In this document: in pieces, positions 1-5,116 of the stretch | Position numbering within the stretch: position 1 is the stretch's first letter | Layout of the letters: each line of letters opens with the position of its first letter | Assembly (NCBI GenBank): GCA_027064665.1 | Contig: JAMOPH010000403.1 | Coordinates: 1 to 5,752 of the forward strand | DNA: 5,752 nucleotides | From: a bacterium | Lineage (GTDB): Bacteria > UBP14 > UBA6098 > B30-G16 | Direction: 5' to 3' | The notes under the pieces: model-generated | Seen by the model: the letters and a program-made list of their open reading frames with translations, nothing else | What the model was told of the DNA's origin: nothing | Database searches by the model: none | Made by a program: the position numbers and the translations under genes

Positions 1-1
1 T

Positions 2-526
2 GGCGTGGACCTTCGCCTGTTTGACGAGATAATCGGTGTCGCCAAAGCGTTCTGCACAAGGGTTGGCAACGGTCCGTTCCCCACGGAGGGCGACGAGAAA
101 ATTCAAGCGCTTCTGCGGGGAACGGGAGAACACCCCTACGATGAGTTCGGCTCCACCACGGGGCGCCCGAGGCGTTGCGGCTGGCTTGACGGCGTGATTC
201 TCCGCTATTCCGCTCGCATCAACGGCGTTGATTCCATCGCACTGACTAAACTTGATGTCCTCTCCGGCATTGACCCAATCAAAATTGCGGTAAGATACAA
301 AAACTTCGCAGATTTCCCGGCGACATCCGCCGAGGCGGAGATGGCAGAACCCGTCTATGAGGAACTTTCCGGCTGGCGGGAGGATATATCTGCATCTTCC
401 AATTTTGAGGAACTCCCGGAGAACGCCAGACGATATATCCGCAGGATTGAGGAGATTGCCGGCGCGCCGGTCAGATACATCGGCGTGGGACCTGCCCGCT
501 CGCAGATGATTGTGAAAAGGGGTTAA
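2..526 (+). CDS. purA: Adenylosuccinate synthetase, C-terminal part (5' end outside window)
   Basis: PurA is a cytosolic enzyme that joins IMP and aspartate using GTP to form adenylosuccinate, the first committed step from IMP to AMP. The visible C-terminal part has the family landmarks. Counting residues from the GTG codon at position 5, these are RVGNGPFPTE at 19-28, the STTGRPRRCGW block at 50-60 (substrate-binding region), TKLD at 81-84 (guanine recognition), and the terminal VGP motif at 161-163 that closes the nucleotide pocket. PurA is normally about 430 residues, so about 250 residues lie upstream. The GTG at 5 is internal, because the frame is open to the left edge and homology clearly starts before it. 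The stop is TAA at 524-526. The purine permease gene follows after 32 nt with no terminator-like hairpin, so the two are probably cotranscribed. No frameshift or loss of key residues is seen in this part. Confidence 0.97.
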   Translation, partial: GVDLRLFDEIIGVAKAFCTRVGNGPFPTEGDEKIQALLRGTGEHPYDEFGSTTGRPRRCGWLDGVILRYSARINGVDSIALTKLDVLSGIDPIKIAVRYKNFADFPATSAEAEMAEPVYEELSGWREDISASSNFEELPENARRYIRRIEEIAGAPVRYIGVGPARSQMIVKRG

Positions 527-558
527 TTTTCTGATAAACCAACTCACTGGAGGTAAAG

Positions 559-1848
559 ATGGAGGAAAGGGCCTCGCTTCGAACGGAGATTTTGGGTGGT
601 CTGGTCACATTTATGACGATGGCTTACATAATTTTTGTCAACCCTGCGGTGCTTTCTGCGGCAGGGATGGATTTCGGCGGCGTGACATTTGCCACCTGCA
701 TTGCGGCGGCGGTTGCCACGGCGATTATGGGGCTTTATGCCAATCTGCCCATAGCGCAGGCGCCGGGAATGGGCGAGAACTTCTTTTTCGCCTACACTGT
801 TGTTCTGGGGATGGGTCTTGCGTGGCAGGATGCCCTCGGCGCAGTGTTCGTGGCGGGAGTTATATTTTTGCTTTTGTCGGTTTTCAAGGTGCGCAGATAC
901 ATAATTGATGCGATTCCCGAGACTATGAAGCACGCTGTCGCCGCCGGAATCGGGATATTTATCGCCTTCATCGGGCTGGTGGATTCGGGGATTATCGTCA
1001 AAAGTCCCGGCGGAATTGTGCAACTTGGAAATTTGAAGGCGCCCCACACTCTTTTGGCGCTGTTCGGGCTGTTTTTAATTATCATCCTGATGAACCGGAA
1101 GGTCTATGGTGCGATACTGTGGGGAATTCTGGCGTCCGCTGTGGTTGCCCTGATTTTCGGGATGGTCAAATACACCGGGATTGTCTCTATGCCGCCTTCG
1201 CCGTCGCCGACATTTTTGAAGTTCAGTTTGAGCAAAATCCTCAACCCCGATTTTTGGGTGGTGGTCTTCATATTCCTGTATATGGATATGTTTGACACCG
1301 TGGGCACACTACTTGCCGTGGCGGAGGCGGGCAATCTTATGACCCCTGACGGCAGGGTTGTCCGGGGCAACCGTGCCCTGATTTCCGATGCCGTGGGAAC
1401 CATTGTCGGGGCGCTGTTCGGCACATCAACCGTGACAAGTTATATTGAATCCACTGCCGGAATTACCGCTGGCGCCCGAAGGGGAATTGCCGCCGTGGTC
1501 GTGGCGGTGCTGTTTGTCCTCTCGCTGTTCTTCTATCCGCTGATAAAGATGATTGGCGCAGGGATTCAGGTCGGGGACAAGGTCTTTCATCCCATCACTG
1601 CGCCGGCGCTTATTGTGGTCGGGGCGATGATGACCACCTCGCTGGCGAAAATTGACTGGAGCAAAAAGTGGGACGTCATCCCGGCGTTTATCACCATAAT
1701 CGGAATTCCACTGACATACTCCATCGCCGATGGTTTTGCGCTGGGATTTGTGAGTTATGTAATCTCTGGCGTTGCGGCGGGCAAAAAAATTCCGGTTGCT
1801 ATGTGGATTATTGCCGCTTTATTTGTTCTTCGCTATATCCTTGTGTAA
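559..1848 (+). CDS. NCS2 family purine nucleobase permease (AzgA/PbuG-like)
   Basis: This is an inner-membrane transporter for adenine, guanine and/or hypoxanthine, most likely driven by a proton gradient as in the AzgA branch of NCS2. The 429 residues match the usual family length and are mostly hydrophobic, consistent with 12 to 14 membrane segments. Family blocks are visible: APGMGEN at 68-74, DMFDTVGT at 243-250, GTSTVTSYIES at 288-298 (the half-helix that lines the substrate site), and YSIADGFALGF at 387-397. The polar residues N74, D246, E297 and D391 sit where, from memory of mutational work on fungal AzgA, essential residues occur. APGMGENFFFAY differs from the common APGMGLNAFFAY form. 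The ATG at 559 is supported by GGAGGT at 549-554. The gene lies between purA and a LeuD-like gene, which fits purine salvage next to purine synthesis. The exact base transported cannot be read from sequence. Confidence 0.94.
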   Translation: MEERASLRTEILGGLVTFMTMAYIIFVNPAVLSAAGMDFGGVTFATCIAAAVATAIMGLYANLPIAQAPGMGENFFFAYTVVLGMGLAWQDALGAVFVAGVIFLLLSVFKVRRYIIDAIPETMKHAVAAGIGIFIAFIGLVDSGIIVKSPGGIVQLGNLKAPHTLLALFGLFLIIILMNRKVYGAILWGILASAVVALIFGMVKYTGIVSMPPSPSPTFLKFSLSKILNPDFWVVVFIFLYMDMFDTVGTLLAVAEAGNLMTPDGRVVRGNRALISDAVGTIVGALFGTSTVTSYIESTAGITAGARRGIAAVVVAVLFVLSLFFYPLIKMIGAGIQVGDKVFHPITAPALIVVGAMMTTSLAKIDWSKKWDVIPAFITIIGIPLTYSIADGFALGFVSYVISGVAAGKKIPVAMWIIAALFVLRYILV

Positions 1849-1860
1849 AAGGAGGAGAAA

Positions 1861-2388
1861 ATGGAGGACAAAATTCGTGGAAGAGTGTGGGTTATCCGTG
1901 ATAAGGATGGAAATCCCATCAACGATATTGACACCGATATGATTTTCCACAACAAACACCTGGCGATAACCGACATCAAGGAGATGGGCAAGTATGCCTT
2001 CGGGAACCTTGAGGGCTGGGAGGATTTTCCGCAGAAGGCGAAGGCCGGCGATATTCTGATTGTCGGTGAAAATTTCGGCGCAGGGTCATCACGGCAGCAG
2101 GCAGTGGATTGCTTCATCGCCCTTGGAATTCAGGCGATAGTGGGCGAAAGTTTTGGGGCGATATATTTCCGCAACTGCGTCAATGCCGGCTTGCCGATTA
2201 TGGTTGCGCCGGGAATTGCTCATTCTCCGGTTCAGTCCGGCGATGAAATTGAGATTGACACTACCACGGGCAGGATATACGACATAACGCAGGGGATTGA
2301 ACTTCCGCCGGCTAAACCCCTCACGGATGTGCAGAGGAAAATAATTGATGCCGGCGGGCTTTTGGAACTTGCCGTGAAGATGAGGTGA
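1861..2388 (+). CDS. LeuD/aconitase-family small (swivel) subunit, substrate uncertain
   Basis: This 175-residue protein is a stand-alone swivel domain of the aconitase superfamily, the kind that pairs with a separate iron-sulfur large subunit in 3-isopropylmalate dehydratase (LeuCD), homoaconitase or dimethylmalate dehydratase. It shows RGRVW at 6-10, the DIDTDMI block at 22-28, NFGAGSSR at 71-78 (substrate carboxylate-binding serines and arginine), ESFGAIYFRN at 96-105, NAGLP at 108-112, and an AGGLLE tail at 164-169. Two features differ from standard LeuD. The loop after IDTD reads HNKHLAITD (30-38) rather than the YLVY or YLRT type that separates isopropylmalate from homoaconitate enzymes. 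GSSR is followed by QQ rather than EH. The start is fixed by GGAGGAG at 1851-1857, 12 nt after the permease stop, so it is probably in the same operon. No large subunit lies in the window. A leucine-pathway role is possible but not shown, so no symbol is given. Confidence 0.88.
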   Translation: MEDKIRGRVWVIRDKDGNPINDIDTDMIFHNKHLAITDIKEMGKYAFGNLEGWEDFPQKAKAGDILIVGENFGAGSSRQQAVDCFIALGIQAIVGESFGAIYFRNCVNAGLPIMVAPGIAHSPVQSGDEIEIDTTTGRIYDITQGIELPPAKPLTDVQRKIIDAGGLLELAVKMR

Positions 2389-2409
2389 TTTGCCCTCACA
2401 AATCATCTT
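2382..2409 (+). terminator. Hairpin over the LeuD-like stop codon, possible terminator
   Basis: Eleven contiguous base pairs (2382-2392 with 2399-2409, two of them G-U) close a 6-nt loop, and the TGA stop at 2386-2388 lies in the left arm. The stem is AT-rich. Downstream there is only a broken T-rich run (TTTGTTTGT, 2415-2423) after a C-rich stretch, so this is a poor match to a classical intrinsic terminator. Its position at the end of the first gene group favours a role in 3'-end formation or transcript stability. The right-arm bases 2398-2403 could instead pair with ATTTGT at 2414-2419. Confidence 0.35.
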
Positions 2410-2424
2410 CCCAATTTGTTTGTC

Positions 2425-2481
2425 CTCAACTTGTTATGGTCTTTTTATCAGATTTTTCATAAAAGACCTTGACAAGTTGAG
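2425..2481. repeat. Nested inverted repeat in the pre-der intergenic region
   Basis: The outer arms CTCAACTTGT (2425-2434) and ACAAGTTGAG (2472-2481) are perfect 10-bp reverse complements. After a 3-nt interior mismatch on each side, an inner pair follows: GGTCTTTTTAT (2438-2448) and ATAAAAGACC (2459-2468), complementary except for one extra T. The loop is 10 nt (2449-2458). The transcript could fold into a long hairpin of about 20 bp. No T-tract follows the right arm, so intrinsic termination is not the obvious function. An operator, an RNA-stability element, or one copy of a dispersed palindromic repeat would all fit. The structure is directly visible; the role is unknown. Confidence 0.7.
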
Positions 2482-2497
2482 TGTGCTTTCATATCCT
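2469..2497 (+). promoter_or_regulatory. Putative sigma70-like promoter for der-plsY-merR
   Basis: TTGACA (2469-2474) is a perfect -35 consensus. A 17-nt spacer separates it from TATCCT (2492-2497), which matches the -10 consensus at four of six positions. The -35 element shares bases with the right arm of the inverted repeat. Transcription would start near 2504, giving der a leader of roughly 70 nt. If the organism uses a Bacteroidetes-type sigma factor, this match would be coincidental. A near match to that type is TTTG at 2532-2535 followed by TATTTTG at 2553-2559, which is one base short of TAnnTTTG. Confidence 0.4.
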
Positions 2498-2572
2498 CTT
2501 ACAGGGGGGTGTGGGAACCTCTTTATTTTGGTTTGTAAATAGCGGGTTTAATTATTTTGATATCAATGAGTT

Positions 2573-3892
2573 ATGGCTACAAAATTTGAAAAACTGCCAA
2601 TTGTCGCCATAGTTGGACGCCCAAATGTGGGTAAATCGTCGCTGTTCAACAGAATTCTGCACAGGCGGATTGCCATAGTCCACGATTTGCCCGGTGTCAC
2701 GCGGGACAGAAACTATGCGGAGTTTGAGTGGAACGGGCGCCGATTCGTGTTAGTGGACACTGGCGGTCTTCTGCCCAACCCGGAGAACGAACTTGAGTTC
2801 GGCGTGGTCAGGCAGGTGGAGAACGCCATCGCCGAGGCGGACCTTTTGGTGTTTGTGGTTGAGCCGGATATCCATCCCGAGGATTTTGAGGTTGCGGACC
2901 TTCTCCGGCGTTCGGGCAAGCCCGTCATTGTCGTGGTGAACAAGGTTGACGACCCTCTGGACAACTGGTCCGGGGCGGAGACAGAACGATTCGGTTTAGG
3001 CGAGGTCTTCAGGGTCTCGGCGAAATACGGCCACAACACCGGCGATTTTTTAGACGCCGTGGTTGAAAAACTCCCGCCGACAAAAGTTTCCGAGACCGAG
3101 GAGGATGTGATAAGACTTGCCATTGTAGGTCATCCGAATGTGGGTAAGTCCTCGTATTTGAATAAGTTGTTGGGGAAAGAGATTGCGCTCGTTCATCCCG
3201 AGCCGGGCACCACCCGGGACCCGGTGAATGCACACATAAAATACTACGGCACCACCTACGAGGTGGTTGACACCGCCGGGCTGTATCACAAGCAGAAGGA
3301 CATTGACTTTTTCTCCGCCCTCAGGACGATTAGGGTGCTGGAAAACTGCGATGTCGCCCTGCTTCTGCTGGATGCCACACTGGGGATAACCCGCCAGGAC
3401 AAAAGGATTGCCGATATGGCGCTTTCCCGCTATCGCGGGCTGGTGATTGCGGTCAACAAGTGGGATTTGGTTGAGAACAAATCCCGCAGGACGATGCTGG
3501 AATACGAGGAGATGATAAAGCAGGAGGCGCCGTTTCTGGCGCACATCCCCATTGTGTTCATCTCCGCCAAAACCGGGCTGAGGGTTAGGACGGCGTTTGA
3601 TATGGTTCACCGTGTGGCGCAGAAAAGGCGCGAGCGTGTGAAAACCTCGGAGTTGAACAGATTGGTCTGGCATCTGCAGACGGAGCAGCCGCCGCCGGTT
3701 TATCGTGGGCGCCGCCCAAAAATCTACTATGCCACTCAGGTGGATGTTGCGCCGCCGTCGTTTGTGTTTTTTGCCCGGCTGCCGAAGGCTATTTCGCCGT
3801 CATACAGGCGCTACATAACCAACAAAATCAGGGAGCAGTTCGGATTTGAGGGTGTGCCATTTAAGTTAATTTTCAGGGATAAGCGCAGATAG
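2573..3892 (+). CDS. der: Ribosome biogenesis GTPase Der (EngA)
   Basis: Der is an essential GTPase with two tandem G domains and a C-terminal KH-like domain. It acts in assembly of the 50S ribosomal subunit. The 439 residues match family length. Domain 1 has GRPNVGKS (15-22), GVTRD (41-45), DTGG (62-65), NKVD (123-126) and SAK (149-151). Domain 2 has GHPNVGKS (186-193), TTRD (213-216), DTAG (233-236), NKWD (295-298) and SAK (331-333). The KH-like domain spans about 355-439, with KIYYATQ and PPSFVFF as landmarks. All nucleotide-binding motifs are intact. The switch II segment after DTAG in domain 2 (LYHKQKDIDFFS) is about three residues shorter than the usual IRRK form, and domain 1 has VVEPD where VVDGREG is common. 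The ATG at 2573 places the first P-loop normally, but only a weak GAG precedes it (2568-2570) and there is no good Shine-Dalgarno. plsY follows after 8 nt. Confidence 0.97.
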   Translation: MATKFEKLPIVAIVGRPNVGKSSLFNRILHRRIAIVHDLPGVTRDRNYAEFEWNGRRFVLVDTGGLLPNPENELEFGVVRQVENAIAEADLLVFVVEPDIHPEDFEVADLLRRSGKPVIVVVNKVDDPLDNWSGAETERFGLGEVFRVSAKYGHNTGDFLDAVVEKLPPTKVSETEEDVIRLAIVGHPNVGKSSYLNKLLGKEIALVHPEPGTTRDPVNAHIKYYGTTYEVVDTAGLYHKQKDIDFFSALRTIRVLENCDVALLLLDATLGITRQDKRIADMALSRYRGLVIAVNKWDLVENKSRRTMLEYEEMIKQEAPFLAHIPIVFISAKTGLRVRTAFDMVHRVAQKRRERVKTSELNRLVWHLQTEQPPPVYRGRRPKIYYATQVDVAPPSFVFFARLPKAISPSYRRYITNKIREQFGFEGVPFKLIFRDKRR

Positions 3893-3900
3893 ATAACAAA

Positions 3901-4503
3901 ATGTATCAGGTGATTGACATAATTGCCGGTGCGGCAATAGGATATCTGATTGGCGGATTCCCGACGGGGTATCTCGTGGTAAAATGGAAAGCGGGGAAAG
4001 ATGTCCGCAAAGTCGGCAGCAGTTCCACTGGCGCCACCAATGTCTCAAGGGTGCTGGGCAAAAAAATTGCGGCGGCGGTTGCCCTTGTGGATGCCCTCAA
4101 GGGAATTCTGGCGTATGCGTTGGTGTATTATGTCCTTGGCGCCCGGGCAATCCCCGAGATTGCTGCCGTGTCTGCGGTGGTGGGGCATTGTTTCCCGGTC
4201 TATCTTGGGTTTCACGGTGGAAAGGGTGTGAGCACCGCCTTCGGCGCCGCACTTATCGTGGCTACTCTGCCCGCTGTGGTTGCCTTCGGCGTGTTTTTGT
4301 TCGCTCTGCTTGTTGCCCGGCGGGTCTCCGCAGCATCGCTGACCGCCGTGTGGACATTCGCCGGTTGCGTGTTCCTGTTTGATAACTCGTTGCCCATCAG
4401 GATATTGAGCGTGTTTCTGGCGCTGTTTATTACATTCACTCACAGGGAAAACATAAAAAGACTTCTGTCAGGACAGGAGAAACCAATCTTTGGGGTGAGA
4501 TAG
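3901..4503 (+). CDS. plsY: Acyl-phosphate:glycerol-3-phosphate acyltransferase PlsY
   Basis: PlsY is an integral inner-membrane enzyme that moves an acyl group from acyl-phosphate (made by PlsX) to the sn-1 position of glycerol-3-phosphate, giving lysophosphatidic acid and starting phospholipid synthesis. The 200 residues match the family. Motif 1 is GSSSTGATNVSR (39-50, phosphate binding), motif 2 is GHCFPVYLGFHGGKGVST (95-112), and motif 3 is the H181-ENI-K-RLLSG-E193 block. Hydrophobic stretches at about 3-26, 55-79, 85-100, 114-140, 145-161 and 165-180 fit the multi-pass fold. The family's usual GSGNIGATN is GSSSTGATN here, which keeps the GATN core. The gene starts 8 nt after der and has no clear Shine-Dalgarno, so translation may be coupled to der. 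It ends immediately before the merR start codon. The plsX partner is not in the window. Confidence 0.97.
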   Translation: MYQVIDIIAGAAIGYLIGGFPTGYLVVKWKAGKDVRKVGSSSTGATNVSRVLGKKIAAAVALVDALKGILAYALVYYVLGARAIPEIAAVSAVVGHCFPVYLGFHGGKGVSTAFGAALIVATLPAVVAFGVFLFALLVARRVSAASLTAVWTFAGCVFLFDNSLPIRILSVFLALFITFTHRENIKRLLSGQEKPIFGVR

Positions 4504-4878
4504 ATGGCAAAAAAGGACGACACAATTCAACTTCCGCCGCTGAAGAAACTGTATTACTCCATCACCGAAGTTGCGGAGATGACCGGACTCAAACCGCACA
4601 TCCTCAGATACTGGGAGACCGAGTTCCCGTTTCTTAAGCCCAAGCGCAACCGTGCCGGAAACCGGGCATACCGCAAGCGGGATATTGAGATGGTCCTGCT
4701 GATAAAGAAACTCCTTTACGAGGAAGGCTACACCATTGAGGGCGCAAAGCAGAAAATTCGCCAGATGAGAAGACAGAAAAAATCCGCCGGGGGGAAAGAA
4801 GAATTAGGTTCTCAATGCAGAGAGTTTTTGAGGGAGATACTGGCTGAATTGGAAAAAGTGAGGGATGCATTAAAGTAG
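4504..4878 (+). CDS. MerR-family transcriptional regulator (small, no ligand domain)
   Basis: This 124-residue DNA-binding protein has an N-terminal MerR-type winged helix-turn-helix. YSITEVAEMTGLKPHILRYWE (18-38) is the HTH, and the wing (about 44-60) contains RNRAGNRAYRKRD. A helix (about 62-90, LLIKKLLYEEGYTIEGAKQKI) completes the domain. After a basic linker (about 88-98), a helical C-terminal stretch (99-124) could form the dimer coiled coil. It lacks the paired cysteines of metal-sensing MerR proteins and has no drug-binding domain, with only one cysteine at 105. Proteins of this short type are widespread and mostly uncharacterised. The ATG immediately follows the plsY stop codon, with GGGGTGAG (4492-4499) as ribosome-binding site inside the plsY end, so the two are almost certainly cotranslated. 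Its target is unknown; autoregulation or control of the der-plsY unit is a guess. Confidence 0.92.
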   Translation: MAKKDDTIQLPPLKKLYYSITEVAEMTGLKPHILRYWETEFPFLKPKRNRAGNRAYRKRDIEMVLLIKKLLYEEGYTIEGAKQKIRQMRRQKKSAGGKEELGSQCREFLREILAELEKVRDALK

Positions 4879-4968
4879 AAATGCTGATAGTTTTTAAGAA
4901 AATCGGCAACTGGAACTGTGCAGATTTGCTGCAAAATAACGGTGTTGGCGGAGGGGATAAAAAAACAC

Positions 4969-4998
4969 TTGCGCAAAATGGCGGGTTTTATATTTTTG
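4969..4998 (+). promoter_or_regulatory. Putative promoter for tRNA-Pro, Bacteroidetes-like
   Basis: TATTTTTG at 4991-4998 matches the Bacteroidetes -7 consensus TAnnTTTG exactly. TTG at 4969-4971, 19 nt upstream of it, can serve as the -33 element. Transcription would begin close to 5004, a few bases before the mature tRNA 5' end at 5008, as expected for a tRNA promoter. Read as sigma70, the same bases give TTGCGC (4969-4974), a 16-nt spacer and TATTTT (4991-4996). The region is T-rich, so a chance match is possible. Confidence 0.4.
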
Positions 4999-5007
4999 AA
5001 TTCAGTT

Positions 5008-5081
5008 CGGGGCGTGGCGCAGTCTGGAAGCGCACTGGCATGGGGGGCCAGGGGTCCCCGGTTCAAATCCGGGCGCCCCGA
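5008..5081 (+). tRNA. tRNA-Pro, anticodon GGG
   Basis: This 74-nt sequence folds into a complete cloverleaf. The acceptor stem is CGGGGCG (5008-5014) with CGCCCCG (5074-5080), followed by discriminator A5081. The D stem is GCGC (5017-5020) with GCGC (5030-5033). The anticodon stem is CTGGC (5035-5039) with GCCAG (5047-5051), around the loop ATGGGGG (5040-5046) with anticodon GGG at 5042-5044. The variable loop is 5052-5056. The T stem is CCCGG (5057-5061) with CCGGG (5069-5073), around TTCAAAT. All stems are fully paired. CCA is not encoded, so it must be added by the nucleotidyltransferase. The first C of the acceptor and the A discriminator match bacterial proline tRNAs. It reads CCC codons directly and CCU by wobble. 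Confidence 0.97.
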
Positions 5082-5088
5082 TTTTTTT
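5082..5088 (+). terminator. T7 tract directly after tRNA-Pro
   Basis: Seven T residues follow the tRNA discriminator base at once. A U-run behind the strong GC-rich T-arm and acceptor helices could cause termination or pausing. There is no separate hairpin, and gatB starts only 28 nt later, so complete termination would require another promoter in a very short space. A partial terminator or simply the tRNA 3' trailer is equally possible. Confidence 0.3.
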
Positions 5089-5116
5089 ATCTGCAACCCA
5101 AACCGGAGTGCCACCG

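Noticed and set aside
527..558. Purine riboswitch before the permease
   Set aside because: The gap between purA and the permease is only 32 nt, too short for a riboswitch aptamer, and no conserved purine-aptamer loops are seen.
1122..1135. 14-nt direct repeat GGGAATTCTGGCGT also found at 4101-4114
   Set aside because: Both copies encode Gly-Ile-Leu-Ala in membrane segments with the same codon preference. It is a coincidence rather than a repeat element.
2511..2612. 33-codon GTG-initiated frame after an AGGGGGG run, overlapping the start of der
   Set aside because: The G-run is too close to the GTG to act as a normal ribosome site, the peptide has no recognisable features, and it overlaps der out of frame.
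3050..3673. 207-codon minus-strand open frame opposite der
   Set aside because: It is a shadow of the der coding strand. The protein looks like no family, while der has all its motifs.
4883..4907. GCTGA/TCGGC hairpin with an inner TTTT/AAAA pairing just after the MerR-like stop
   Set aside because: It is short, with a G-U pair and a 3-nt bulge, and no T-tract follows. It is not convincing as a terminator.
4919..4933. TGCAG/CTGCA 5-bp hairpin in the spacer before the tRNA
   Set aside because: It is too short, with no associated signal, and is expected by chance.
5060..5090. tRNA 3' end as a possible integration (att) site
   Set aside because: There is no integrase, no repeated copy of the tRNA end in the window and no foreign-looking DNA. 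gatB follows directly.
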